Shown: piece after piece, positions 1 to 8,467 of the stretch
How the letters are laid out: each line of letters begins with the position of its first letter
Numbering within the stretch: the stretch's first letter is position 1
Notes under the pieces: model-generated
The model's database searches: none
Told to the model about the DNA's origin: nothing
Seen by the model: the letters and a program-made list of their open reading frames with translations, nothing else
Made by a program: the position numbers and the translations under genes
NCBI RefSeq assembly: GCF_021390175.1
Contig: NZ_CP090004.1
Span: forward strand, 744,001-808,000
Length of the DNA: 64,000 nt
Direction: 5' to 3'
DNA from: Flagellimonas sp. HMM57
GTDB lineage: Bacteria; Bacteroidota; Bacteroidia; Flavobacteriales; Flavobacteriaceae

Positions 1-1
1 G

Positions 2-598
2 ACCCGGGCGGATAAACATATAGATTGGCTTATAGAAAATTTTCCCAGCGTTAAAAGACAACCCGTAAATCTCACTCCAGTGTTTGATGGTTTGGTCGCC
101 GCCCTACCCAAAGTGGAAAATGAGGAAGAACGTTTTATGTCTTTGGCAAATACTCGTGCCAGATTACGTATGACAACATTATATTATTTTGCGGCACTGC
201 GCGGTTACTTGGTTGCTGGAACTGGAAACAAGGTTGAAGATTTTGGTGTAGGATTTTATACCAAGTATGGCGACGGCGGAGTAGATTTGAGTCCTATTGC
301 CGATTTACTAAAAACCGAGGTCTATGCTGTAGGAAATGTATTGGGAATCAATCAGGATATTATGGATGCAGCCCCAACAGATGGGCTCTGGGGCGATAGC
401 AGGACAGATGAAGACCAGATAGGCGCTTCTTATCCAGAACTGGAATGGGCCATGGAAATGGACGAGCAGGGGAAAACAATTAAAGACTTTTCTGATAGGA
501 AAAGAGAGGTCTTTGGTATATACAAAAAGTTGAATACCGCAAATAAACATAAGATGATTCCCATACCTATTTGTACCATACCAAGTGACTTAAAATGA
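2..598 (+). CDS. nadE: NAD+ synthetase, C-terminal part (cut by window start)
   Basis: Ammonia-dependent NAD+ synthetase makes NAD+ from deamido-NAD, ATP and ammonia in the cytoplasm. The frame is open from base 2, so about 198 C-terminal residues are visible and the N-terminal SGGxDS pyrophosphatase loop lies outside. Visible family landmarks are LVAGTGNKVED, the GDGGVDLSPIADLLKTEVY stretch and DGLWGDSRTDEDQIG near the end. A GTG at base 80 lies inside the conserved region and is not the start. It ends TGA, with 155 bp before the next plus-strand gene. Identification is secure; only the 5' end is missing. Confidence 0.95.
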   Translation, partial: TRADKHIDWLIENFPSVKRQPVNLTPVFDGLVAALPKVENEEERFMSLANTRARLRMTTLYYFAALRGYLVAGTGNKVEDFGVGFYTKYGDGGVDLSPIADLLKTEVYAVGNVLGINQDIMDAAPTDGLWGDSRTDEDQIGASYPELEWAMEMDEQGKTIKDFSDRKREVFGIYKKLNTANKHKMIPIPICTIPSDLK

Positions 599-633
599 CC
601 ATTCAACGCAAAAAACCCAGTCTAAGACGAAAA

Positions 634-657
634 AAAACCTAGAAATTCTAAGGTTTT
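634..657. terminator. Weak hairpin after nadE
   Basis: AAAACCTAGAA pairs with TTCTAAGGTTTT with one bulged base. It is flanked by an A-run on the left and an A-rich stretch on the right, so the U-tract suits minus-strand transcripts better than nadE. Possible weak terminator only. Confidence 0.3.
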
Positions 658-753
658 AAGAAAAAAATCACAGTTTTACACTCTCAAATCATTAACTTGC
701 CTCGTCGCGCCAAGTAAGTAATTAAGTACTAAACAAAGTAAAAATCAAATCAA

Positions 754-1383
754 ATGATCAAAGTAATAATCGCTGACAATCATCCAATAGTTAGACTTGG
801 CATTAAACAAGTCCTAGAAACCAGTTCAGATATTGAGGTTATTGCCGATGTTTCCGATACTTCGGAACTGTTTGAAACATTGGAGAAAGTCAGCCCAGAT
901 GTAGTAATCCTAGAGATGGATATTCCAGAAATAAATGGTATTGCTGCTCTTAGAAAACTAAAACAAGAATTTCCTAACGTTAAATCCTTAATGTTCAGTG
1001 GACAGTCAGAAGATGTGTATGCATTAAGCACCATACGTGCAGGAGCATTTGGTTACCTATCCAAAACAGCGGACATCGATTATCTAGTGTCAGCAGTAAA
1101 AAAAGTAGCTGAAGGCAGCATGTTCATAACCAACGAATTGGCGCAACGTCTAGCATTTGATGAAGGTACACAGAAGCCAAGAAGATTCTTCAGGAAATTA
1201 TCCTCTAGAGAGGTTGAAGTGTTAAAACTTTTAGCGAGCGGAAAAAGAAACAAAGAAGTAGCCGAAGGTCTAAATTTGAATGAAAAGACCGTTAGTACGT
1301 ACAAGGCGCGTTTAATGAAAAAATTGAACGTAGATAATCTGGTCGACTTATTACAACAAGCAAAAGCTTTGGAATTATATTAA
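754..1383 (+). CDS. LuxR/NarL-family response regulator with atypical receiver
   Basis: Receiver domain (about residues 1-120) followed by a LuxR-type helix-turn-helix (about 143-205; LSSREVEVLKLLASGKRNKE and EKTVSTYKARLMKKL). The receiver is unusual. The position that normally holds the phosphorylated Asp reads ILEMDIPEING, giving Glu54, and the N-terminal acidic pair is Asp8-Asn9. Ser82 and Lys104 of the switch are kept. Glu at the acceptor site often mimics the phosphorylated state, so the protein may be constitutively active or regulated without a kinase. No histidine kinase is adjacent. It is convergent with dnaG, with a terminator between. DNA-binding role is secure; targets are unknown. 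Confidence 0.9.
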   Translation: MIKVIIADNHPIVRLGIKQVLETSSDIEVIADVSDTSELFETLEKVSPDVVILEMDIPEINGIAALRKLKQEFPNVKSLMFSGQSEDVYALSTIRAGAFGYLSKTADIDYLVSAVKKVAEGSMFITNELAQRLAFDEGTQKPRRFFRKLSSREVEVLKLLASGKRNKEVAEGLNLNEKTVSTYKARLMKKLNVDNLVDLLQQAKALELY

Positions 1384-1403
1384 ATAACCAACGCAAACTG
1401 AAG

Positions 1404-1438
1404 AAAATCCCGAGCATTTAGTTGTTTGGGATTTTTTT
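1404..1438. terminator. Rho-independent terminator between response regulator and dnaG
   Basis: AAAATCCCGAGCA pairs with TGTTTGGGATTTT (two G-U pairs) around a six-base loop and is followed by a seven-T run on the plus strand. It ends plus-strand transcription of the response regulator. The matching A-run lets it also serve dnaG on the minus strand, and it overlaps the last codon of dnaG. Confidence 0.75.
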
Positions 1439-3410
1439 ATGATAGGACACGATTCAATTTGGCATTCAACAATTTGTTCAACTGCAAGTAGTTCACAATT
1501 TCTTCGAGGACTTCAGAATTATCCTCTATACTTCCTTCGGTGCGTTCTTGTAGTTTCTGAATTCTGTTTTTTATCAAATAGCAACGAAGCGTAAGAATGG
1601 TCTCTCCTACCAATTGTGCAACACCTTGCCCTTTACCTTTGGGATAGATATCTTTTCGTGCCCAATCATCCAGTTTATACTTTTCCTCTTCCATTAAAAT
1701 CGAGGAAACCTCGCTTACCATTTCTTGGTCCAGACTAGACAAAAAGGTGTTTACAGTAAACTCTTCTGTCTCATTTAAATTCTCAATGAGTCTATAATAA
1801 ATACTTCTGAACTGTTCGTTCGTTAGTTCAATCTCGTCTTCTTGAAGATCTAAATACACCTTTTCATAAACTTTGGCCTCCGTAATCTCGGGTTCCAATA
1901 CCAAGTCTCCTTTTTCATTCTCTTTAAGTACCAAATCTTCAAACTCTTGTTGCTGACTTCCATAAAGAAGAAGCATTTCAATGATTTTTCGTTCCAGTTC
2001 ATATTGAACGTCCACTCGCTCTACGACTTGGTCATTTTTTACGACTTCAAAGGCCTTTTGCTCTTGTTTTAGTTTTTTGTTGGCATCGGCAACTCCTTTT
2101 TTATCAATTTGAGCGAGTGTATTGTACAGTACATCTTCAGAAATCTGCATTATTTTAGCACATTCTTGAATGTAGATTTCTTTTTTTATTTGGTCTGGTA
2201 TCTTGCTGATGCTATTTACAATATCCCTGACGGTATCAGCACGTTTTATTGGGTCATTAGCAGCTTCTTCTGCCAATAGCGAGGTTTTGAACTGGATAAA
2301 ATCCTTTGCGTTCTCTTCCAGATAAAGTACCAAGTCCTCATACGTATTGTTTTTGGCAAAACTATCAGGGTCTTCGCCTTCCGGAAAGGTACAGACCTTT
2401 ACGTTCATCCCCTGTTCCAGAATTAAGTCAATTCCCCTAAGTGAAGCACGCAAACCAGCTGCATCACCATCAAAAAGTACTGTAATATTTTTAGTAAGCC
2501 TGTTTATCAACCTAATCTGTTCTGGTGTCAATGCCGTACCACTAGAAGCCACTACGTTTTCGACCCCACGTTGGTACAACTGTATGACATCCGTATATCC
2601 CTCAACAAGAAAGCAGTTGTCTTCTTTGGCAATAGCCTGTTTGGCAAAGTAGATACCATAAAGCACTTTGCTCTTGTGATAGATATCGCTCTCTGGAGAG
2701 TTTAAATATTTAGCTGCTTTTTTATCATTGGTCAGAATTCGTCCGCCAAAGCCCAATACTCGTCCACTCATGGAATGTATGGGAAACAGTACACGTCCTT
2801 TAAAACGGTCGAACTTTCTGGATTCACCACCTGTTTGTTCTTTAACAATGGTCAGACCCGTCTTTTCCAAAAACTCCAGCTGATATCCTTTATCCAATGC
2901 TGTTTTGGTAAATGCATCCCATTCATCCAAACCATATCCCAGACCAAATTTCTTTATGGTTTCATCTGTAAATCCCCGTTCTTTAAAATAGGTCAGTCCA
3001 ATTGCTTTGCCTGGTTGAGATTCCCAAAGGGTTTCCGAGAAATATTTTTGGGCATATTCAGAAACCAGATACATACTTTCCCTTTCATTGGCTTGCTCTT
3101 TCTGCTCATTGGTCTGCTCGGTCTCCTCAATTTCTATATTGTACTTTTTGGCGAGATACTTTATTGCTTCGGGGTAGGTAAAGTGTTCGTGTTCCATTAA
3201 AAAGGCCACCACATTACCGCCTTTCCCACTGCTGAAGTCCTTCCAAATCTGTTTAACGGGAGATACCATAAAACTTGGGGTTCGTTCATCGGAAAAAGGA
3301 CTCAATCCCTTAAAGTTGGAGCCCGCTTTCTTTAATTGTACAAAATCCCCGATCACCTCCTCTAAACGAGCAGTTTCATATACTTGATCTATGGTGGACT
3401 TGGAAATCAA
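1437..3410 (-). CDS. dnaG: DNA primase DnaG, zinc-finger ligands lost
   Basis: Primase synthesises RNA primers at the replication fork. 657 residues. The N-terminal CHC2-type domain (about 1-100) is followed by the primase core and TOPRIM fold (LVEGYTDVIQLYQRGVENVV and DGDAAGLRA) and a C-terminal helicase-binding region (about 480-657). The fold of the zinc domain is recognisable (FKGLSPFSDERTPSF, then IWKDFSSGKGGN). However, the four expected zinc ligands Cys-x2-His...Cys-x2-Cys are Ser37, Ser40, Asp58 and Ser61. As far as I recall, other flavobacterial primases show the same change, so this is lineage drift rather than damage. The start was chosen at the MISKSTIDQV family N-terminus. Confidence 0.95.
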   Translation of the reverse strand: MISKSTIDQVYETARLEEVIGDFVQLKKAGSNFKGLSPFSDERTPSFMVSPVKQIWKDFSSGKGGNVVAFLMEHEHFTYPEAIKYLAKKYNIEIEETEQTNEQKEQANERESMYLVSEYAQKYFSETLWESQPGKAIGLTYFKERGFTDETIKKFGLGYGLDEWDAFTKTALDKGYQLEFLEKTGLTIVKEQTGGESRKFDRFKGRVLFPIHSMSGRVLGFGGRILTNDKKAAKYLNSPESDIYHKSKVLYGIYFAKQAIAKEDNCFLVEGYTDVIQLYQRGVENVVASSGTALTPEQIRLINRLTKNITVLFDGDAAGLRASLRGIDLILEQGMNVKVCTFPEGEDPDSFAKNNTYEDLVLYLEENAKDFIQFKTSLLAEEAANDPIKRADTVRDIVNSISKIPDQIKKEIYIQECAKIMQISEDVLYNTLAQIDKKGVADANKKLKQEQKAFEVVKNDQVVERVDVQYELERKIIEMLLLYGSQQQEFEDLVLKENEKGDLVLEPEITEAKVYEKVYLDLQEDEIELTNEQFRSIYYRLIENLNETEEFTVNTFLSSLDQEMVSEVSSILMEEEKYKLDDWARKDIYPKGKGQGVAQLVGETILTLRCYLIKNRIQKLQERTEGSIEDNSEVLEEIVNYLQLNKLLNAKLNRVLS

Positions 3411-3623
3411 TGCTTGAAATTAATTAGCCAGTAAAGGTAGCGAAAAAACAAAATTCTAACTCAAAAGCATCATCCGTCAACTGAAAAGGGGCATCCATCA
3501 AAACAACTCCTTGGATTTGAATGGATTGAACTACCTTTTTCATGAAAATTGGAGTCCAGAAACCAAAAAACGGGGCGGAACCGAAAAGCCATATGAGTAG
3601 GACAACCAACCAAATACACAGAT

Positions 3624-3989
3624 ATGAAATGGTATCTAAAAGTACTGAAACAATATGCAGATTTTAAAGGAAGAGCAAGAAGAAAGGAATATTGGATGTT
3701 TACCCTGTTCAATATAATTTTTGGCGGAATAGCCATGGCTTTGGATAATGTAACCGGTCTGGCAAAAATGGGAATTGGTCCAATCTATGGCCTATATGCC
3801 CTTGCCATGCTTATACCCAGCATTGCCGTTATCGTAAGACGCATGCATGATATTGGAAAAAAAGGATCTATGCTCTTCGTGGCGTTGATTCCCGCAATTG
3901 GATCGCTTTGGTTGCTTATCCTTTTGGTAAAGGATGGTGAGCCCACTGAAAACGATTATGGGATCAATCCTAAACTGGCAACTGCTTAA
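3624..3989 (+). CDS. DUF805 family small membrane protein (copy 1)
   Basis: 121-residue protein with the DUF805 signature: FKGRARRKEYWMFTLF near residue 14, then hydrophobic segments and RRMHDIGKKG near residue 73. About three to four transmembrane helices are expected in the inner membrane. The usual SGW after the second motif is KGS here, which differs from copy 2. The family is common in bacteria and has no established function. It is followed after 59 bp by a second DUF805 gene in the same direction, evidently a tandem duplicate that has diverged. Confidence 0.85.
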   Translation: MKWYLKVLKQYADFKGRARRKEYWMFTLFNIIFGGIAMALDNVTGLAKMGIGPIYGLYALAMLIPSIAVIVRRMHDIGKKGSMLFVALIPAIGSLWLLILLVKDGEPTENDYGINPKLATA

Positions 3990-4048
3990 TTGATTCATGC
4001 ATCAACCTCTCTCCCTCCTTTTGCAACACAACCCTAAAACATCAGGAA

Positions 4049-4417
4049 ATGGAATGGTATTTACAAGTTCTAAAAAACTACGCCAATTTTAAAGGTAGGG
4101 CCCGTAGGGCAGAATATTGGATGTTTACTTTGTTCTGCTTGTTCTTCAGCCTGTTTGCAATTGCATTGGACAACGTTTTTGAGATTACCATTGCAAATAT
4201 CGGTTTTGGCCCACTTTATACAGTATATGCCCTAGTGGTTTTTCTCCCTGCCCTTTCAGCCACGGTAAGGCGTTTACATGATGTTGGCAAAAGTGGTTGG
4301 ACCCTTCTAATCCTATTTATTCCTATTGTTGGGGTACTTTGGGTTTTTATCCAGCTTATCGAAAACGGCACTATGGAAGAAAATCAATATGGTCCATGTC
4401 CTAAAAAAGATGTTTAA
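4049..4417 (+). CDS. DUF805 family small membrane protein (copy 2)
   Basis: 122 residues, clearly paralogous to the preceding gene: the N-termini MEWYLQVLKNYANFKGRARR and MKWYLKVLKQYADFKGRARR align without gaps. It keeps the full RRLHDVGKSGW motif typical of DUF805, followed by a hydrophobic helix LLILFIPIVGVLWVFI and a polar tail. Integral inner-membrane protein of unknown function. The pair probably forms one transcription unit. A decayed zinc-ribbon gene follows downstream. Confidence 0.85.
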   Translation: MEWYLQVLKNYANFKGRARRAEYWMFTLFCLFFSLFAIALDNVFEITIANIGFGPLYTVYALVVFLPALSATVRRLHDVGKSGWTLLILFIPIVGVLWVFIQLIENGTMEENQYGPCPKKDV

Positions 4418-4465
4418 ACCATCAAATACTTTCTAGTGCCCAAATAATTTGGAAAAGTAGTAGTT

Positions 4466-4714
4466 TCATTTAAAAATAAGATAATACCCTTCTTCGGAAC
4501 CAGACTGGTAAAAAAAGTAAATACCTAATGGGAGTAAGCTGCCCACATTGTAGCCAATACAGAACCGTGACTTCTGTTTTCCAAACAACTACTTCCATTT
4601 GTTCTGGGTCTTCCTATTAAACTAGGCGCTAACGGTTTTGCCGAATGTTCCTATTGTAAAAGAGGATTTTATAAAGAAGTGTTTACCCCTGAAATGGAAA
4701 GGGCATTATCATGA
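4466..4714 (+). pseudogene. Decayed zinc-ribbon protein gene (multiple frameshifts)
   Basis: Reading across frames gives the pieces of a small zinc-ribbon protein in correct order: PFFGTRLVKKVNT (frame of base 4490), then MGVSCPHCSQYRTVTSVFQ (frame of 4528), then NYFHLFWVF (frame of about 4587), then LPIKLGANGFAECSYCKRGF and a tail ending FTPEMERALS before TGA at 4712-4714. The two CxxC pairs and the FHxFW core fit the flavobacterial zinc-ribbon family that begins with an FGTR motif, as I remember it. At least three frame changes and no clear ATG mean it is not a working gene. The left boundary is approximate. Sequencing error is an alternative to true decay. Confidence 0.65.
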
Positions 4715-4756
4715 TTTGGTAAGATCAATAAGAGCACAGCCATGATACATAGTATT

Positions 4757-4777
4757 CTCGACTGCGCTCGAACTGAT
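4757..4777. repeat. Short dispersed repeat (TCGACTGCGCTC type)
   Basis: CTCGACTGCGCTCGAACTGAT resembles CTTCGACTGCGCTCAGCA at 16752-16770 and CCTTCGACTACGCTCAGGAT at 49821-49840. All three are intergenic, so this appears to be a dispersed short repeat family. Confidence 0.5.
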
Positions 4778-4784
4778 ATTTTGG

Positions 4785-5855
4785 CTAGAGGTCGAACCGA
4801 AGGCCCAAAGAAATATTGTTCTGCTCTACCTGTGCGTCCTTAAATATGGGGTTTAAATCGTATTTCGCATACAAATGCATCTCTCCAAAACCAATATATG
4901 CACTTAATCCATAAATCAAATCACTGGTATTGTAGTCTCTTTTAAGCTTGTCTTTGACGTCTTCTCCGTTTCTGGTATATTTTAATTTCTGCCGTGTGCC
5001 CAGATTGAATCCTCCATAACCTCCAATACCTATACGAAATTTATTTTCAATAGAGTATCGAATACTTTTCTCTGTCTTGCGAAAACGTGAAGGACCAAAT
5101 TCAAAATGAACGGGAAATACGAGATTGTCCATCCGCAACTTGGATTTATCCAGTTCAAATTCGAACTCTTCCAACGTGACCTGATTCCCCTCTTGGACAA
5201 AAACTTGATTATTATCGGGTTTTAATCCATTAAATTGAAATGAGAAACCATAGTGAAAACGCAACCAATTGGACCTTGAAAAAACCCGGGTCCGCCATTG
5301 CCATCCCATTTCAAAAAATCGACTGCCGCCAATTTTATAGGGAGAATCATTCAAGGACTGCCCTTCGATTATAGCATTGTTGAGGCCTATGGCAAAAACA
5401 AAATCCGAATACGTCTTACGGTCGTATTTGATATCTTTTTTCCATTTTCGAGAGTTGAACAAAAAAGCTGGTTCACCATCAATATTTATAGAAATACCAA
5501 CTCTATCTCCATCAATGGAATCCATCTCTATTGCTGTTAGCGTATTACCTTCATTGCGTTCTAAAAGTAGAATTTGATTGTTTACGATACTAAGCCTGTT
5601 CTCGATATTCAGCGCTCTCTTTTTGGCAGCTGCTTCTTTTAAGGTCTTTGCCTCGCTATTACTGATATCCCCTTTTTTTAGGCGTTTATTGATTTCCTCA
5701 ACTTCAAACTTCAGTGCTTCTTTTTCCTGTAACGTAATTTTTTCTTTCCGTGCTTTTAAGGCTTCAATTTTTAATTCATAAAATTCTTGCCCAAAAGCGT
5801 GCTGCGAGAGAAGTGCCAGTAATAATGCAGCTAAATACAGTGTAATTGTTCTCAT
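4785..5855 (-). CDS. Outer-membrane beta-barrel-like protein with N-terminal coiled coil
   Basis: 356 residues. A signal peptide (to about AFGQ, residue 23) is followed by a Lys/Glu-rich helical stretch (about 25-100) that looks like a coiled coil. The rest is beta-rich, with alternating aromatic strands and a terminal strand ISLGLRFDL ending in a hydrophobic residue, as in outer-membrane barrels. No enzymatic motif is seen, so it is best called a porin-family-like protein of unknown role. It lies downstream of the anti-sigma/sigma pair in the same direction with a 95-bp gap containing a hairpin, so it could be a target or member of that unit; this is inference. Confidence 0.65.
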   Translation of the reverse strand: MRTITLYLAALLLALLSQHAFGQEFYELKIEALKARKEKITLQEKEALKFEVEEINKRLKKGDISNSEAKTLKEAAAKKRALNIENRLSIVNNQILLLERNEGNTLTAIEMDSIDGDRVGISINIDGEPAFLFNSRKWKKDIKYDRKTYSDFVFAIGLNNAIIEGQSLNDSPYKIGGSRFFEMGWQWRTRVFSRSNWLRFHYGFSFQFNGLKPDNNQVFVQEGNQVTLEEFEFELDKSKLRMDNLVFPVHFEFGPSRFRKTEKSIRYSIENKFRIGIGGYGGFNLGTRQKLKYTRNGEDVKDKLKRDYNTSDLIYGLSAYIGFGEMHLYAKYDLNPIFKDAQVEQNNISLGLRFDL

Positions 5856-5889
5856 GATTGTTTGATTGATTTTAGCACCCTTCTAACCT

Positions 5890-5916
5890 CCCCTTTCAAT
5901 ATTGAGCTGAAAGGGG
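5890..5916. repeat. Inverted repeat between anti-sigma gene and outer-membrane gene
   Basis: CCCCTTTCA and TGAAAGGGG form a perfect 9-bp stem around a nine-base loop. No T-run follows on either strand, so it is not a standard terminator. It may be an RNA processing or stability element or a remnant repeat. Confidence 0.5.
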
Positions 5917-5950
5917 AACACTAGAAAAGGTCTCTTGATTGATGAATATT

Positions 5951-6685
5951 TTAATTGTTCCTATCGGCGACCGCGGTACGTAATTTAAAGTAACCTTCCT
6001 TGAGCGCATCAAAAATTTGGTCTCTAAATGTACCATCCAGCTCATCTTCCACTTCGGTGAGCAAAGCTATGGCATCAACGGTTCCGTCTTCTGTAAATAG
6101 TTGTTCTGAAAGAATCTGTCTTTGTGCCGTTCTTAAAAGTGAGTCAATTTCTTCATCACTGACTTCAGTATTTACAGTTTCCAGATATGCCACACGATCA
6201 ACAACCTCGTTCACTTTTTGTGCAATCAAACCGTTCGATTTTTCTAAAAAACTATCCTGCAAGGTTTTTGGCAAAGTTTCCTCTACTAGCTTCACTTGTT
6301 CAGAAGCTACGTTTATTTCTGCCTGTTCTGATAATTGTTGATCTTTCCTTTTGTCTTTGTCACTAACAGCTATGGCATCGGGCTTTTCCAATTGGATTTC
6401 CTGTAACCCATTGTTTTCATTTTGAGAAGGAACAACCATTTCTTTGGCATTGGTCTCATTTACCACTTGATTTGGATACTGCTCTGGTTTTTCCGAATTA
6501 AAAAAGAACAATGACGCCAAGACAATACCAACCAAACTTGCAGCAACGGCATATGGGTACCATACTTTTCGCTTCACTTTTTTGTTAATGGTCAACTGCG
6601 TAGAAATTTTATCCCATGCGTCTGGTGAAGGAGAGATTTTCCGCTCCTCTAATTTTTCTTTGATATGTTTTTCCAATTTACTCAT
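5951..6685 (-). CDS. Putative anti-sigma factor, single-pass membrane protein
   Basis: 244 residues. The N-terminal cytoplasmic part (1-40) reads EKHIKEKLEERKISPSPDAW, a pattern seen in Bacteroidota proteins paired with ECF sigma factors. One transmembrane helix follows (about 46-63, AVAASLVGIVLASLFFF), then a long polar, Gln/Glu-rich periplasmic part. The gene begins 10 bp after the ECF sigma gene, so the two are co-transcribed. Role as the partner that holds the sigma factor at the membrane is inferred from position and topology; no zinc-binding ZAS motif is present. Confidence 0.7.
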   Translation of the reverse strand: MSKLEKHIKEKLEERKISPSPDAWDKISTQLTINKKVKRKVWYPYAVAASLVGIVLASLFFFNSEKPEQYPNQVVNETNAKEMVVPSQNENNGLQEIQLEKPDAIAVSDKDKRKDQQLSEQAEINVASEQVKLVEETLPKTLQDSFLEKSNGLIAQKVNEVVDRVAYLETVNTEVSDEEIDSLLRTAQRQILSEQLFTEDGTVDAIALLTEVEDELDGTFRDQIFDALKEGYFKLRTAVADRNN

Positions 6686-6695
6686 AACCTTTTCT

Positions 6696-7265
6696 TTAAT
6701 CTCCAGATTTGGTTCTAGAGGGTATCCCTTTTAGGGTCAAAACTTCTTGAAGCATCTTTCTGGCCTTGAACAACTGCGATTTGGAAGTGCCCACACTAAT
6801 GCCCAACATTTCCGAAATCTCATGATGTTTGTACCCTTCTATGGCATTCAATAAAAAGACCATTCTATAGCCTTCAGGGAGTTTATCTATCAATTGTTGC
6901 ACATATTCAACATCCAGAAGAGAGGTATCGCTATCCTGTTCTTGATCTTTTTGTTCATAAACCTCATCATCATAAACCACAAATTGTCTTTTACGTAAGT
7001 AGGAAATACTTTCCCTAACCATGATTTTTCTAATCCAACCCTCAAAGCTTCCTTTATGTTGAAAAGAATCCAGATTTTGAAAGACTTTTACAAATCCTTT
7101 GATCATGGTATCTTCGGCAAATTGTAGGTCCTTAATATACTGTCTACAAATACCCAACATTTTTGGCGCATGTTTATCGTACATAAACTTTTGTGCTTGT
7201 GGGTTTCCAGCACTTGCTTTCTTTATCAAAAGCTTTTCATCAGTATACAAAGAGATAATCTTCAA
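6696..7265 (-). CDS. ECF-type RNA polymerase sigma factor
   Basis: Region 2 is seen in DKHAPKMLGICRQYIKDLQFAED and in MIKGFVKVFQNLDSFQHKGSFEGWIRKI. Region 4 is seen in QLIDKLPEGYRMVFLLNAIEGYKHHEISEMLGISVGTSKSQLFKAR. It directs RNA polymerase to an unknown regulon and is paired with the anti-sigma gene 10 bp downstream. I prefer the TTG at 7265, which gives the family-like N-terminus (M)KIISLYTDEKLLIKKA. An in-frame ATG at 7328 would add 21 residues with no family resemblance. Sigma-70 family, ECF41-unrelated, of the type abundant in Bacteroidota. Confidence 0.88.
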   Translation of the reverse strand: MKIISLYTDEKLLIKKASAGNPQAQKFMYDKHAPKMLGICRQYIKDLQFAEDTMIKGFVKVFQNLDSFQHKGSFEGWIRKIMVRESISYLRKRQFVVYDDEVYEQKDQEQDSDTSLLDVEYVQQLIDKLPEGYRMVFLLNAIEGYKHHEISEMLGISVGTSKSQLFKARKMLQEVLTLKGIPSRTKSGD

Positions 7266-7389
7266 ATGTGTTCTCGGTTTGTTTTCTATAAAGATAGACG
7301 CACCGTTTTTTAAAAAGGTTGCCCCCATAGTGCATTTTTTTTTGAAATATTCAAAACCAAGTTATAGCAACATGAAGTAAAACAGCATT

Positions 7390-8367
7390 TTACTTATCGC
7401 GATCCACGACATAATTGACCATAAGGGTCAATGCACTTTTAAATTCAGAATCTGGATACTTATCCAATAGAGCCAGAGCTTCGTCTTTAAAGGAAAGCAT
7501 TTTTGTTACGGCATAATCCAATCCGCCTTTGTATTTCACATAGGCAATTACTTCCTTGACTCTTTTTTTATCCTTATTATGGTTTTTAATGGAATTGACC
7601 AGCCAGCGTTTTTTGGTTTCATCGCTATTGTTCAAGGCATAAATCAAAGGAAGCGTCATTTTTTGCTCCTTAATATCTATACCTGTCGGTTTTCCTATTT
7701 TTTCCGCACCATAATCAAAGAGATCGTCCTTAATTTGGAATGCCATACCACAAAGCTCCCCAAACTTTCTAAAAGTCTCTACATGCTCGGAATCTGGTTT
7801 TACGGAACAGGCTCCCATACTACAGCATGCAGCGATTAAGGTAGCTGTTTTTTGACGGATGATTTCATAGTAGACCTCCTCGGTAATATCTAAAAGCCGG
7901 GCTTTTTCAATCTGAAGCAATTCTCCTTCGCTCATATCCCTGACCGCATTGGAAATGATATGCAAAAGATCGTAGTCCTTATTTTCCAACGCTACCAAAA
8001 CACCTTTGGAAAAGAGAAAGTCACCGACCAAAACCGCAATTTTGTTTTTCCAAAGTGCATTTATCGAAAAGAATCCTCTTCTTTTATGGCTATCATCTAC
8101 GACATCATCATGAACAAGACTCGCAGTATGTATAAGCTCAATGATGGACGCACCACAATATGTTCTATCGTTTACGGTCCCTTCATTGATTAATTTGGCG
8201 GTCAGGAACACGAACATAGGTCGCATCTGTTTCCCTTTCCTATTTACAATGTAGTATGTAATTCGATTGAACAAAGCCACTTTGGAAGACATGGACTTCA
8301 AGAACTTTTCTTCGAAAAGCTCCATTTCCTGTTCAATCGGTTCCCTAATTTGTGAAACTACTTTCAT
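7390..8367 (-). CDS. Polyprenyl diphosphate synthase (menaquinone side-chain type)
   Basis: Chain-elongating trans-prenyltransferase that adds isopentenyl diphosphate to an allylic primer. 325 residues. The first Asp-rich motif is in LVHDDVVDDSHKRRG and the second in QIKDDLFDYGAEKIGKPTG, with the conserved KxTLPLI stretch (EQKMTLPLIYAL) after it. The length and motif spacing suit IspB-like long-chain synthases. In Flavobacteriaceae the product is likely a hexaprenyl chain for menaquinone-6, but chain length cannot be read from the sequence. It stands alone, divergent from the DOMON gene, and is upstream of the sigma gene. Confidence 0.92.
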   Translation of the reverse strand: MKVVSQIREPIEQEMELFEEKFLKSMSSKVALFNRITYYIVNRKGKQMRPMFVFLTAKLINEGTVNDRTYCGASIIELIHTASLVHDDVVDDSHKRRGFFSINALWKNKIAVLVGDFLFSKGVLVALENKDYDLLHIISNAVRDMSEGELLQIEKARLLDITEEVYYEIIRQKTATLIAACCSMGACSVKPDSEHVETFRKFGELCGMAFQIKDDLFDYGAEKIGKPTGIDIKEQKMTLPLIYALNNSDETKKRWLVNSIKNHNKDKKRVKEVIAYVKYKGGLDYAVTKMLSFKDEALALLDKYPDSEFKSALTLMVNYVVDRDK

Positions 8368-8467
8368 GCTGCCTTCAAAGATACTTATCCGATTCTTTTA
8401 ACGGGTTGTTATGAGCAAAATTATTATATCGTTTATAGCTTAGATAAACCATAAATTACAGTGAACA

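Noticed and set aside
3424..3609. 61-residue minus-strand frame just upstream of dnaG
   Set aside because: No conserved motif and composition typical of random AT-rich translation; the spacer is more likely the dnaG and DUF805 promoter region.
5890..5916. CCCCTTTCA/TGAAAGGGG considered as a rho-independent terminator
   Set aside because: Strong stem but no T-run on either side.
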